NCBI RefSeq assembly: GCF_014201825.1 | Contig: NZ_JACHFJ010000012.1 | Span: 51,251 to 115,250 of the forward strand | Length of the DNA: 64,000 bases | From: Acidocella aromatica | GTDB lineage: Bacteria; Pseudomonadota; Alphaproteobacteria; Acetobacterales; Acetobacteraceae | Direction of reading: 5' to 3' | Shown here: one piece after another, positions 43,883 to 52,610 of the stretch | How positions within the stretch are numbered: the first letter of the stretch is position 1 | Layout of the letters: each line of letters begins with the position of its first letter | Program-made: the position numbers and the translations under genes | The notes under the pieces: model-generated | What the model saw: the letters and a program-made list of their open reading frames with translations, nothing else | Databases searched by the model: none | Told to the model about the DNA's origin: nothing

Positions 43883-44145
43883 GCATCTTCGACATCTTCA
43901 CCCGCAAGCGCTCCGCCCCGGTTGCGCGCGAACGCCTGCAATTGCTGCTGGCGCATGAGCGCGCCCTGACCGGGCGGGCCGACCTCGCGGCCATCCTCCA
44001 GGAGGAAATCCTGGCGGTCATCGCCAAGCACATCGCCATCGACCGCGAGAAGGTGAACGTGAAGCTCGACCGCAGCGATCAGGTCTCCACCCTCGAGATT
44101 GACATTGAGATGCCGCAGAGCGTGGTAAAGGCGAAGGCGAGCTGA
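43879..44145 (+). CDS. minE: Min system topological factor MinE
   Basis: 88 residues: the membrane-binding and anti-MinCD part ([21 protein letters not shown]) and the dimerisation domain (about 35-82; [16 protein letters not shown]). Stimulates MinD ATPase to drive pole-to-pole patterning. ATGA overlap with minD. Confidence 0.95.
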   Translation: MSIFDIFTRKRSAPVARERLQLLLAHERALTGRADLAAILQEEILAVIAKHIAIDREKVNVKLDRSDQVSTLEIDIEMPQSVVKAKAS

Positions 44146-44217
44146 CAGCCTCGGCATAGGGGGGCTGCGTTGGCTCCCCTTCCCCGCCCGCCCAAAATTT
44201 GCCACATTCGGCGCATC

Positions 44218-44652
44218 ATGCGCCTGCACGCCTCCTGTGCCGCCCGGCAAATGCCGGATGGTGACGATGCCTTATTGCTGCTCGGCCCTGCCGGGACGGG
44301 CAAGTCTGACCTGTTGCTGCGCCTGATCGACCGCGGCTTTGCCTTGGTGGCCGATGACCAGGTGCTGGTGGAAAACGGCATCGCCCGCGCTCCCGAATCA
44401 CTCGCCGGACTGCTGGAAGTCCGCGGCCTCGGCATTTTCCGCCTGCCTTATTTGCCCCAGGCCCGGCTGCGCCTCGTCATCCTGCTTGGCGTGCAGCCGG
44501 AGCGCTTGCCCTCCCCCCGCTGCCATGCGGTGCTGGACCTGCCCGAGATCACCCTCGACCCAGCCCTGGCCTCCGCACCCGAACGCGCCGCCCTGGCGCT
44601 CGAAGCCGCCTGCGGGCGCATTACCCAGCTTGTGGGCGCCTTCAGCGCATGA
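44218..44652 (+). CDS. hprK: HPr kinase/phosphorylase, short alphaproteobacterial form
   Basis: 144 residues, the kinase domain only. Walker A GPAGTGKS (23-30) is followed by DLLLRLIDRGFALVADDQV and GLLEVRGLGIFRLP, the HprK core. The N-terminal domain of Gram-positive HprK is absent, as usual in this class. It phosphorylates a serine on HPr. The ATG at 44218 aligns with the family. Overlaps rapZ by four bases. Confidence 0.9.
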   Translation: MRLHASCAARQMPDGDDALLLLGPAGTGKSDLLLRLIDRGFALVADDQVLVENGIARAPESLAGLLEVRGLGIFRLPYLPQARLRLVILLGVQPERLPSPRCHAVLDLPEITLDPALASAPERAALALEAACGRITQLVGAFSA

Positions 44653-45548
44653 ACTCCCAACCGCCCAAGTTGCAGATCGTGCTCGTCACCGGGCTGTCTG
44701 GCGCGGGCAAGCAATCAATTTTACGTGTTCTGGAGGATCTCGGTTTCGAGACCGTGGACAATCCGCCGCTCGACACGCTGGTCACTCTGGCCACGCGGGC
44801 GGAGAAGAACCTCGCCATCGGCGTCGATGCCCGTTCGCGCGGTTTCGCGGCGGAGGCGGTGCTGGATGCGCTGTATCAGCTTCGCCAGCATGCCAATCTC
44901 AGCCCGTCTCTCATCTTCGCCACCGCCAACGAGGACTCGCTCCTGCGCCGCTACTCGGAGACGCGCCGCCGCCACCCGCTGGCGCAATCGGGCGCCATTG
45001 CCGAGGGCATCGCGCTGGAACGCCAGCTCACCGCACCGCTGGCCCGCGCCGCCGACTGGCTGGTGGATACCTCGCGCCTGCCTTTGCCCCGGCTGCGCGC
45101 GCTCATCGAGCAGCATTTCGGCGAAACCTCGCCGGGCATGGTCATCTCGCTTATGTCCTTCGCCTATCCGGGCGGGTTGCCACCGGAGGCCGATCTGGTG
45201 TTCGATGCCCGATTCCTGCGCAATCCGCATTACGACCCCGCCTTGCGCCCCCTCTGCGGCCGTGACCCCGAGGTGGGAAATTTCATCGAGCAAGACCCTG
45301 ATTTTTCGACATACTTCCAAAAAGTCGCGGATATCGTTGAATTTTTACTTCCACGCTTCGTGCAAGAAGGAAAAAAATATGCAACGATATGTATCGGATG
45401 TACCGGCGGACAACATAGATCTGTTTACATGATCGAAAAACTTAGCACCCATCTGGCCAATCTCGGCTGGCGCGTCGGCGTTACGCATCGCGAGGCCGCC
45501 CGCTTCGCGACGGCCAGCGCGACGCCGGAAATATCGGCGAAGGAATGA
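44649..45548 (+). CDS. rapZ: RNase adapter / nucleotide-binding protein RapZ
   Basis: 299 residues. N-terminal P-loop GLSGAGKQS (15-23) and VDNPPLDTL, central VDTSRLPLPRLR, and C-terminal domain with CIGCTGGQHRSVYMIEKL and THRE. In enterics it controls GlmS through GlmZ decay; in alphaproteobacteria its role is less clear, but linkage to hprK and ptsH is constant. A local AT-rich stretch (45290-45430) lies inside the gene but the frame is intact. Confidence 0.93.
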   Translation: MNSQPPKLQIVLVTGLSGAGKQSILRVLEDLGFETVDNPPLDTLVTLATRAEKNLAIGVDARSRGFAAEAVLDALYQLRQHANLSPSLIFATANEDSLLRRYSETRRRHPLAQSGAIAEGIALERQLTAPLARAADWLVDTSRLPLPRLRALIEQHFGETSPGMVISLMSFAYPGGLPPEADLVFDARFLRNPHYDPALRPLCGRDPEVGNFIEQDPDFSTYFQKVADIVEFLLPRFVQEGKKYATICIGCTGGQHRSVYMIEKLSTHLANLGWRVGVTHREAARFATASATPEISAKE

Positions 45549-45558
45549 GCCTCTCCAC

Positions 45559-45975
45559 ATGATCGGTATGGTCCTTGTTACCCATGGAACGCTTGCCACC
45601 GCGCTGCGCGAAGCCATGGAGCATGTTGTCGGCAAGCAAAAGAATCTTGCCACCGTCTGTATTGAATCAGACGCGGAATTCGAGGGCCAGCGGGCGGAAA
45701 TCGCCCAGCGCATGGCGGAGGTGAACACCGGAGACGGCGTGATCCTGCTCACCGATATGTTCGGTGGCACACCCAGCAACCTCGCCATGTCGATGGCCGC
45801 GCAACCAGGGGTGGAAATAATCGGCGGCGTGAACCTGCCCATGCTGGTGAAGCTGGCTAAGATCCGCGGCCAGGAAACCCTGACCGAGGCCGTGGCCCAT
45901 GCCGAGGCCGCTGGAAAGAAGTACATCTGCAACGGACACGAACTGCAGGCCCCCGCCTGCCGCGCCGCGGAGTAA
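45559..45975 (+). CDS. PTS EIIA component, mannose family
   Basis: 138 residues starting MIGMVLVTHGTLATAL; His9 is the phosphorylation site. LLTDMFGGTPSNLAMS and GVNLPMLVKLA are EIIA-Man marks. No EIIB, EIIC or EIID follows, so it is a phosphate acceptor for regulation, as in other alphaproteobacteria with incomplete PTS chains. Confidence 0.92.
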   Translation: MIGMVLVTHGTLATALREAMEHVVGKQKNLATVCIESDAEFEGQRAEIAQRMAEVNTGDGVILLTDMFGGTPSNLAMSMAAQPGVEIIGGVNLPMLVKLAKIRGQETLTEAVAHAEAAGKKYICNGHELQAPACRAAE

Positions 45976-45980
45976 CGGCC

Positions 45981-46262
45981 ATGAGTGGCGCGATGATTTC
46001 CGTCGATGTCGGTATCGTCAACAAGCGCGGCCTGCACGCTCGGGCGGCTGCCAAGCTCGTGAATCTGGCCGAACAGTTTTCCGCCAGCGTGGAGGTTTCC
46101 AAGGACGGGCAATCCGTCTCAGCGCGGTCCATCATGGGTTTAATGATGCTGGGGGCTGGCATCGGCAGCACGGTGCGCCTCTCGGCCGAGGGGTTCGACG
46201 CGAAGGAAGCGCTTGATGCCATCGCCGCGCTGATCGAGGCCGGCTTCCATGAAACAGACTAG
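45981..46262 (+). CDS. ptsH: phosphocarrier protein HPr
   Basis: 93 residues. His19 in KRGLHARAAAK takes phosphate from enzyme I; Ser50 in ARSIMGLMML is the HprK target. The last 14 bases overlap the start of the enzyme I gene. Confidence 0.95.
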   Translation: MSGAMISVDVGIVNKRGLHARAAAKLVNLAEQFSASVEVSKDGQSVSARSIMGLMMLGAGIGSTVRLSAEGFDAKEALDAIAALIEAGFHETD

Positions 46263-48027
46263 GCGCGGCAAGGAACAAACCTTCACCGGCCATCCGGTCT
46301 CCCCTGGCATCGGCATCGGCCCGGTGCATGAGGCGCTGGAGCCGGATCTTGTCGTTTCCACCAAGAAACTCACCGCCGCCGAGGTCGCGCCCGAACTGAC
46401 ACGGCTGGAAGAGGCTGTTTCCCGCTCGCGCCACCAGTTGCAGAAGCTGAAGAACCGGCTGGCCGTCCTGCCTGAGGATTCGCAGGCGGAAATCTCGCCG
46501 CTGATGGATGTGTATCTGCACATGCTCGGCCCCTCGCGGCTGATGCGCGGAATCAAGGCGCGAATCCAGGAGAAGCACCTCTGCCCCGAGGCGGCGGTGC
46601 ATGAAGAGGCGGAAGCCCAGGCCGAGGCGATTCTGGCCCAGCCGGGGGAGGACAAGGCCGGGCGCAACCGCCGCGCCGAGGAAGTGCGCGAGCTGGGACG
46701 CCGAATCCTGCGTAATCTCACCCGCCAGCCTTTCCGCAGCTTCACGGCCCTGCCCCAGGGCAGCGTGCTGGCGGCGGAGGATCTGCGCCCCGCCGATGCC
46801 GCGCTGATTCAGCCCACGCGCTTCGCGGGCATCATGACCACCGAAGGCGGGGTGGAGGGCCATACGGCGGTGATGCTGCGCGCCCTCGGCCTGCCCGCTG
46901 TGCTGGGGGCGGACGGTGTGCTGGACGCCGCCCAACCGGGCAGCCTCGTCATCGTGGACGGCGACACGGGCGAGATCATCCTCAACCCGACCAAGGCCAG
47001 CCTGGAGGCGGCGCGCAAGAAGCTCTCGGCCCAGGCCCGCGCCCGCCGTGCGTTGGCCCGGCTGCAACGCCTGCCCGCCACCACCAAAGACGGCACGCCC
47101 GTGGAGTTGCAGGCCAATCTGGAACTGCCTTTCGAGCTGGCGATGATCGCCGAGTCGGGCGCGCATGGCATCGGGTTGCTGCGCTCGGAGTTCATGTTCA
47201 TGAACCGCGAGGTGGCGCCCGACGAGGATACCCAGGCGCGCATCTACCAGGACATAGTGGAAGCCATGGATGGCGACCCGGTGACCATCCGCGTGCTGGA
47301 CTGGGGTTCGGACAAGGAAGTGGAAGCCCTCTCGCGCTATCTGCCGGAAACGCCCGAGGCCAACCCGGCGCTGGGGCTGCGGGGCATCCGCCTGCTGCTG
47401 CGCTACCCGGCGCTGCTGGAAACCCAGCTCGCCGCCATTCTGCGCGCCGCCGCACACGGGCCGGTGCGGATCATGCTGCCCATGGTCAGTGTCGCCGCCG
47501 AGGTTCAGGCGGCGCGGGAGGTGCTCATCCGCGTCTGGCGGCGGTTGAAGCGGCGCAAGAACATCACTTTGCCCGACAGCTTGCCGCCGCTCGGAATCAT
47601 GGTGGAAACCCCGGCGGCTGCCCTGGCCTCGCCGGTGCTGGCGCAACATGCGGATTTCTTCTCCATCGGCACCAACGATCTCACCATGTACACCCTGGCG
47701 GCGGATCGCAGCCTGCCCGCCGGGATGAAACTCTACGACCCGCTGGAACCGGCGGTGCTGCGGCTCATCCACCTCACCTCCAGCTTCGCGGCGCAGGTGG
47801 GCATCCAGGTTTCCGTGTGCGGCGAGCTGGCCGGACGGCCCCATGCGGCGCCACTGCTCCTGGGCCTGGGCATCCGCCAGCTTTCCATGCACGGCAACAC
47901 CGTGCCGCTGGTGAAAAAGGCGATCCGCGCCAGCAGCCTCGCCGCCTGCCAGCGCTTGGCCGCCGACGCGCTGGCCGCACCCTCGGCCGACGCGGTGCGC
48001 GCCCTGCTGGCCGACGCCGAAGCATAA
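46249..48027 (+). CDS. ptsI: PTS enzyme I (phosphoenolpyruvate-protein phosphotransferase)
   Basis: 592 residues. Phospho-histidine His205 is in TTEGGVEGHTAVMLRALG; the usual GGRTSH is varied to GGVEGH. PEP-binding marks are GIGLLRSEFMF, GLRGIRLLLRYP, PPLGIMVETPAAA, IGTNDLTMYTLAADR and VCGELAG with the acid-base Cys. There is no N-terminal GAF domain, so it is EI rather than EI-Ntr. It drives HPr and EIIA encoded just before it. Confidence 0.94.
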   Translation: MKQTRRGKEQTFTGHPVSPGIGIGPVHEALEPDLVVSTKKLTAAEVAPELTRLEEAVSRSRHQLQKLKNRLAVLPEDSQAEISPLMDVYLHMLGPSRLMRGIKARIQEKHLCPEAAVHEEAEAQAEAILAQPGEDKAGRNRRAEEVRELGRRILRNLTRQPFRSFTALPQGSVLAAEDLRPADAALIQPTRFAGIMTTEGGVEGHTAVMLRALGLPAVLGADGVLDAAQPGSLVIVDGDTGEIILNPTKASLEAARKKLSAQARARRALARLQRLPATTKDGTPVELQANLELPFELAMIAESGAHGIGLLRSEFMFMNREVAPDEDTQARIYQDIVEAMDGDPVTIRVLDWGSDKEVEALSRYLPETPEANPALGLRGIRLLLRYPALLETQLAAILRAAAHGPVRIMLPMVSVAAEVQAAREVLIRVWRRLKRRKNITLPDSLPPLGIMVETPAAALASPVLAQHADFFSIGTNDLTMYTLAADRSLPAGMKLYDPLEPAVLRLIHLTSSFAAQVGIQVSVCGELAGRPHAAPLLLGLGIRQLSMHGNTVPLVKKAIRASSLAACQRLAADALAAPSADAVRALLADAEA

Positions 48028-48032
48028 CGCGC

Positions 48033-49301
48033 ATGAGCACGATTTTTGCTCCCATCACCGGGCGCGGCGGTGCCGTTACCGTGCTGCGCCTCTCCGGTCC
48101 CGGCACCTTCGGCATCGTGCAGGCGCTGGCTGGGAGCCTGCCCGCGCCGCGCCGCGCCAGCCTGCGCCCACTGGGGCATGAGGGGCGGCGGCTGGACGAG
48201 GCGCTGCTCGTCACCTTCCCCGCCCCGCACAGTTTCACCGGCGAGGATGTGGCCGAGATCTCCCTGCATGGCGGCCGCGCCGTACTGGCGGCGGTGAGCG
48301 AGGTGCTGGCCACGCTGGGCGCCCGCCCCGCCGAACCGGGCGAGTTCTCCCGCCGCGCGCACCAGAACGGCAAGATGGATCTGCTCCAGGCCGAGGCGAT
48401 GGCGGACCTCATCGCCGCCGAGACTGAGGCGCAGCGCGCCATGGCGCTGGAGAGCATGACCGGCCTTTCCGCCGCCTGCCTGATCTGGCGTGAGGAACTC
48501 CGGCAGATCATGGCGCGGCAGGAGGCGTTGATCGACTTCCCCGACGAGGATTTGCCTCCCGAGGTGGAAGCCGCGCTGCTGGCTGGCATCATTGCCCTGC
48601 GCGATGAAATGCGCGCCGCGCTGAGCGCCGCCCCGGCGGCGGAGCGGCTGCGCGAGGGGCTGGAATTCGTCATCCTCGGCGCGCCGAACGCAGGTAAATC
48701 CACCCTGCTCAACGCGTTGGCGGGCGAGGAGATCGCCATCGTCTCCGACATCCCCGGCACCACGCGCGACGCGGTGGGCGTGCGGGTCGATCTAGGCGGG
48801 GTGCCAGTACACATCACCGACACAGCCGGGCTGCGCGAGACGGAAGATGTGATCGAGGCCGAAGGCGTGAAGCGCGCCAAGGCACGGGCGGCGCGAGCGG
48901 ATTTTTTACTCCTGGTGGCTGCCCCTGGCGAGGCTTTCCCCGAAGCGCCCAAGGGCATCCCATGTTTGCGGCTACGCACCAAGGCCGACCTTACCCCGGC
49001 GGAGGGCTTCGGCGTCTCGGCCAGGACCGGGCTGGGCATGGCGGAATTGCGGGCCAAACTGGCCGAAGCGGCGGCGGAACTGACCGACACCAAGGGCGCT
49101 GCCGCGCTGGCGCGGCCACGGCAGATCGCCTGCGTGCGCGACACAGAGGCGGCGCTGGATGCGGCGCTTCACGTGGAGGATCCCGAACTGCGCGGCGAGG
49201 AGCTGCGCAGCGCGTCTCAGGCGTTGGCGCGACTGGTGGGGATCATCGGCGTCGAGGAGATTCTCGACGCCGTGTTTTCCGGCTTCTGTATCGGGAAGTA
49301 A
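48033..49301 (+). CDS. mnmE: tRNA modification GTPase MnmE
   Basis: 422 residues, slightly short. N-terminal formyl-THF-binding domain (MSTIFAPITGRGGAVTVLR), helical domain, and inserted G domain with Walker A GAPNAGKS (216-223), GTTRD switch and DTAGLRET. It ends with CIGK, the family's C-terminal Cys motif. With MnmG it builds the cmnm5/tau m5 group at wobble uridine 34. Starts five bases after ptsI. Confidence 0.95.
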   Translation: MSTIFAPITGRGGAVTVLRLSGPGTFGIVQALAGSLPAPRRASLRPLGHEGRRLDEALLVTFPAPHSFTGEDVAEISLHGGRAVLAAVSEVLATLGARPAEPGEFSRRAHQNGKMDLLQAEAMADLIAAETEAQRAMALESMTGLSAACLIWREELRQIMARQEALIDFPDEDLPPEVEAALLAGIIALRDEMRAALSAAPAAERLREGLEFVILGAPNAGKSTLLNALAGEEIAIVSDIPGTTRDAVGVRVDLGGVPVHITDTAGLRETEDVIEAEGVKRAKARAARADFLLLVAAPGEAFPEAPKGIPCLRLRTKADLTPAEGFGVSARTGLGMAELRAKLAEAAAELTDTKGAAALARPRQIACVRDTEAALDAALHVEDPELRGEELRSASQALARLVGIIGVEEILDAVFSGFCIGK

Positions 49302-49307
49302 GCGGCC

Positions 49308-50483
49308 TTAGCCCGGTGGAGTTAACGGGTTCACGCCCAACGCCGCCAGCCCTGCCCAGCAGGTCGCGCTCAGAGAGGGGCGGCGGAAATATTGGAAGAT
49401 CTGCGCCGGCACGCCCTGACGCAGGGATGGCCCAACTGTCAGCCCCGTGGCCAGGCTGGGCGAGATGGTCGCGTACACATAGCCTTCCGGCGAGGTGTTC
49501 TGCGCCACCGTGGCCAGGAAGCTCTGCGCGTAGGACTCATGGCCCATCTGCTGGAGCGCCAGCGCGGCAAAGGCCGTGCCTTCCAGCCAGATGCCGTCGC
49601 TGGCGTCCGAAAACCCGATGCCGGGGCCGCGTTGCAGCGAGCCGATGCTGTTCAGCGCTGAAGTCTCGCTGCCCAGCCCGGCAAGATAGGGCCAGATTCC
49701 GGCATCCGCCGCGTCCAGATGGTCCACCGCGCCATCCGCCCCCATCCCGGAATCGAAGCGCCCCGTGGCGAGGTTGAACATGCTCTGCACGAAGGCAGCC
49801 GCATGGGCCGAATCCTCCTTGCGACCCAAAGCGCGGAAGGCGGCGGTCAGATCGACATTCTGCTCCGTACTCTGCCAGGTAAGCAGGGTCTGCGACGGAT
49901 CGTACCCGTACAGCCCGCCATAATAGCCCGAGGGCGCGCGGAGTTGCTGGTCGAGGAAATTCCCGGCCCGGTTGGCGGGAGTGGTCATGCCCAAAGCGGC
50001 CCAGAGGAGCATGGCCCAGGCCAGCGGCCCGCTATCGGTGCCGTCCTGATACGGGTCCTCGTCCCAGCGCTGGGCTTTGGCTTCCCAGAATCCGGCCAGC
50101 TTGGCGGGCTGCGCCATCACTCCGGCCTGATAGCAGTTGCGCAACCGGCCATCGGTAAATTTACGGTCGTGCTCCTGAGCAATCTGCAACGCCATGGCGA
50201 TGCGCTTCGCCTCGTCCGTATGCCCTGCGGCCAGCAGCAACAGCCCTGCCAAAGCGTTGTCGTACACATAAGCCGCGTTGGCCTGGGTGATGTCGAAATC
50301 CCCCGCCGCCGAACCAGCCTGCACCAGATAGGAGTTGAGCAGCACCGGGCCATCGCCCAGTGCCGCCATCTGCCCCAGCACCGCCCGCACGCAGGCGGCG
50401 CCCAGGTCGTCGGCCCGCGCGAGGCGGGGCAGCGCCATGGCTGCCCCAACACCGGCGAGCAGTCCACGGCGGCGGAGCATCAC
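49308..50483 (-). CDS. exported protein with an (alpha/alpha)6-toroid-like fold, function unknown
   Basis: 391 residues. The N-terminus MMLRRRGLLAGVGAAMALPRLARA has an Arg-rich n-region and may be a Tat or Sec signal. The body is helical with Trp-rich repeats (WDEDPYQDGTDSGPLAWAM, GYYGGLYGYDP, WLEGTAFAALALQQMG) and ends LSATCWAGLAALGVNPL, all resembling six-hairpin glycosidase-like proteins. No catalytic pair can be assigned. Overlaps the start of the hydrolase gene... specifically its start lies four bases inside the upstream hydrolase gene's stop, so the two are coupled. Confidence 0.65.
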   Translation of the reverse strand: MMLRRRGLLAGVGAAMALPRLARADDLGAACVRAVLGQMAALGDGPVLLNSYLVQAGSAAGDFDITQANAAYVYDNALAGLLLLAAGHTDEAKRIAMALQIAQEHDRKFTDGRLRNCYQAGVMAQPAKLAGFWEAKAQRWDEDPYQDGTDSGPLAWAMLLWAALGMTTPANRAGNFLDQQLRAPSGYYGGLYGYDPSQTLLTWQSTEQNVDLTAAFRALGRKEDSAHAAAFVQSMFNLATGRFDSGMGADGAVDHLDAADAGIWPYLAGLGSETSALNSIGSLQRGPGIGFSDASDGIWLEGTAFAALALQQMGHESYAQSFLATVAQNTSPEGYVYATISPSLATGLTVGPSLRQGVPAQIFQYFRRPSLSATCWAGLAALGVNPLTPPG

Positions 50484-51181
50484 TCCAGGATTTCCGCCAG
50501 CAACTCCGTGGTGCGCCCGTTGGCGATCACCGCCGCGCGGGCATCGTAATGCACGCCGTTCACACGCGCGAAGGCATGCTGCACGCCGGGATAGATGAAG
50601 GCATCAACCCACTCGTTGTCTTCCAGCGCGTCGAGCAGGCGCTCCTGCGCGTCGGCGGGGAAGTACTCGTCCTTCTCGGCGATGTGCAGCATCAACGGCG
50701 AGGCAATGTTGTCGAACTCCGGCGCCAGATTATCCAGCCCCACGCCGTAATAGGAGACGTTCACATCCGCGTCCGAGCGTGTGGCCATCAGCAGCGCCAT
50801 CCGCCCGCCGAGGCAGAAGCCCATGGTGCCGGCATTACCGTTGCCGCGGGGCAGCTTGCGCGCCGCCGCCAGCGTCACCTTCAGGTCTTCCACGCCCTTG
50901 TCCTGGTCGAAGCCATTCAGCAGCTCGAAAGCCTGCTTCCATTCGGCTTCGCTCTTGTCGGTGAGGTTCACCCCCGGCTTCTGGCGCCAGAACAGATCCG
51001 GCGCGATGGCGATGAACCCCTGGGCCGCAAGCTCCTCACCCGTGGCGCGCAGAGCGTCGTTCACCCCGAAGATTTCCTGGATCAAGACGACCGCGCCGGC
51101 CTTCGCCGTCCCTTTGGGCTCCCACACATAGGCGGTGAACTCGCCCGCGCCATCCGCGGCCTTCAGCTTGATCTCGTGCAT
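50480..51181 (-). CDS. dienelactone hydrolase family protein
   Basis: 233 residues of the alpha/beta-hydrolase fold. Catalytic residues are visible: nucleophile Cys123 in MGFCLGGRMAL, Asp171 in EKDEYFP, His202 in YPGVQHAFAR, and Glu36 in IQEIFGVN that holds the Cys in the resting enzyme. This is the true dienelactone-hydrolase set. No chlorocatechol genes lie nearby, so the natural substrate is unknown. Transcribed after odc with 24 bases between. Confidence 0.9.
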   Translation of the reverse strand: MHEIKLKAADGAGEFTAYVWEPKGTAKAGAVVLIQEIFGVNDALRATGEELAAQGFIAIAPDLFWRQKPGVNLTDKSEAEWKQAFELLNGFDQDKGVEDLKVTLAAARKLPRGNGNAGTMGFCLGGRMALLMATRSDADVNVSYYGVGLDNLAPEFDNIASPLMLHIAEKDEYFPADAQERLLDALEDNEWVDAFIYPGVQHAFARVNGVHYDARAAVIANGRTTELLAEILE

Positions 51182-51205
51182 AGCGTTCTCCCTGTTGGAA
51201 CTGCG

Positions 51206-52327
51206 CTATACATAATACTCCTGCAGCGGCGCGAAACCATTAAAGTTCTGGCTCGCGTAGGTGGTCACATATGCGCCGGTGTCGTGGATCAGCACGCGGT
51301 CGCCGGATTTCAGCTCCAGCGGCAGGTGGTAGGGCGTCTTTTCGTAGATCACGTCCACGCCGTCGCAGGAGGGGCCAGCCAGAACCACCGGCCCAGTCTG
51401 CCCGTTACCGGCGGTGATGCGGTAGCGGATCGCCTCGCCCTCGGTCTCGGCCAGCCCGCCGTAACGGCCAATGTCCAGATAAACCCAGCGGCGCGCATCG
51501 GCTTCCATGCGGCGGCACACCAGCACCACCTCGGACGCCACCACACCCGCATTGCCAACCATCGAGCGGCCGGGCTCGATCAGAATCTCCGGCAGGTCGT
51601 TGCCGAAATGCTCGACCATCGCGTCCATGATCGCGGTGCCGAAGGCGTCGGCCTCGGGCACATCGGAGAGGTAGCGGATTGGAAAACCGCCGCCGAGATT
51701 GAGCATCTTCAGCTCCACGCCAGCGGCCTTGAGATCCGTGAACAGCATCGCCACTTCGGCGATCGCCGTCTCATAGGCCGCCGTGCCGGTCTGCTGGCTG
51801 CCGACATGGAAGGACAGCCCATGCGGCACTAGCCCCAGCGCGGGGGCGGCCAGCATCAGCACCTTGGCGCGGTCCAGCGTCGTGCCGAACTTCTTGGAAA
51901 GCGGCCATTCCGCGCCCTCGTTGTTCACGGCGATTCGGCAATACACCTTGGCGCCCGGCGCGTGTGCGGCGATCTTCTCCAGTTCCTCGATGGAATCGAA
52001 AGCATAGAGCGGCACGCCGAGCTTGTGCGCGGCGGCAATGGCTGAGGGTTTCTTCACCGTGTTGCCGAAGGAGATGGCCGAAGCGGGCGCACCGGCGGCG
52101 AGGCACATCTCGATCTCGGGCAGGGAGGCGGCATCGAAGCAAGAGCCGCGCGCGGCCAGCAGGTCGAGGATCGGGGCGGCTGGATTCGCCTTTACCGCGT
52201 AGTAGATTTTCGCGGCGGGCAAGGCGCGGCGCAGCGCGGCGTAGTTCTCCGCCACGCGGTCGAGGTCCAGAACCAGGCACGGGGTTGCCGGCTGGGTATC
52301 AAGAAACGAAGCGATTTTGGGAGTCAT
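51206..52327 (-). CDS. ornithine decarboxylase (type III fold, Lys/Orn/DAP/Arg decarboxylase family 2)
   Basis: 373 residues, the small bacterial form of the eukaryotic-type enzyme. PLP lysine is Lys46 in KIYYAVKANP; NLGGGFPI and IEPGRSMVGNAG bind the cofactor phosphate; GPSCDGVD holds the active-site Cys supplied across the dimer. It makes putrescine (or cadaverine if lysine is used). The ATG at 52327 is preferred: GGATGAGG stands upstream, and the ATG nine bases earlier is too close to AAAGG. A 250-base leader with a hairpin and an upstream ORF precedes it. Confidence 0.92.
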   Translation of the reverse strand: MTPKIASFLDTQPATPCLVLDLDRVAENYAALRRALPAAKIYYAVKANPAAPILDLLAARGSCFDAASLPEIEMCLAAGAPASAISFGNTVKKPSAIAAAHKLGVPLYAFDSIEELEKIAAHAPGAKVYCRIAVNNEGAEWPLSKKFGTTLDRAKVLMLAAPALGLVPHGLSFHVGSQQTGTAAYETAIAEVAMLFTDLKAAGVELKMLNLGGGFPIRYLSDVPEADAFGTAIMDAMVEHFGNDLPEILIEPGRSMVGNAGVVASEVVLVCRRMEADARRWVYLDIGRYGGLAETEGEAIRYRITAGNGQTGPVVLAGPSCDGVDVIYEKTPYHLPLELKSGDRVLIHDTGAYVTTYASQNFNGFAPLQEYYV

Positions 52328-52511
52328 CGCCCTCATCCTTTCTCTGAAATGTCCGTCTGTTGAGGCGACGGACATGGTTACAAAACGGTCCAACGAACCA
52401 GCCGACTTCCAGGCTTCCCCAGTCGTGCTGCCAGAACGCTTGACGCCGTTGCGTAACCGGAGAACCGGCAGAGGCACGTACGTTGCTGCGTGGGGGGCGA
52501 AATAGGGCCAT
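52299..52511 (-). CDS. putative upstream leader peptide overlapping the ornithine decarboxylase start
   Basis: A 70-codon frame starts at ATG 52511, with GGGGG two bases upstream, and ends 29 bases inside the decarboxylase gene. It includes QAFWQHDWGSLEVGW and, near its end, NHVRRLNRRTFQRKDEG. The RRLNRR codons (including a rare AGA) fall exactly on the leader hairpin. Arg-rich sensing peptides precede ornithine decarboxylase in enteric bacteria, though with another sequence. Coding status is unproven; overlapping frame bias could also explain it. Confidence 0.35.
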   Translation of the reverse strand: MALFRPPRSNVRASAGSPVTQRRQAFWQHDWGSLEVGWFVGPFCNHVRRLNRRTFQRKDEGDDSQNRFVS

Positions 52512-52580
52512 CGCCCCCGGGGTGCAAGACTTATTTGCATCCCGGCGCAAATTGTCACGGAGTGCAACTTGGCCTGCCCA
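52328..52580 (-). promoter_or_regulatory. structured mRNA leader of ornithine decarboxylase (candidate speF-type element)
   Basis: The 283-base gap between odc and the divergent response-regulator gene holds this leader. A perfect 9-bp hairpin (52349-52357 with 52367-52375, nine-base loop) stands 22 bases before the odc start. Further upstream are short GGTTC/GGACC-type helices. Alphaproteobacterial speF-family leaders (Rfam speF) are known upstream of such genes; I cannot align this one. Confidence 0.45.
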
Positions 52581-52610
52581 AACGGGCGTGCCATCGCTAT
52601 TGTAACAGAC

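Noticed and set aside
48978..49172. Small leftward frame at the end of mnmE
   Set aside because: Antisense shadow of mnmE without features.
49308..51181. A biosynthetic or catabolic cluster for chloroaromatics around the dienelactone hydrolase
   Set aside because: No dioxygenase, cycloisomerase or maleylacetate reductase is nearby; the hydrolase sits with decarboxylase and an unknown exported protein.
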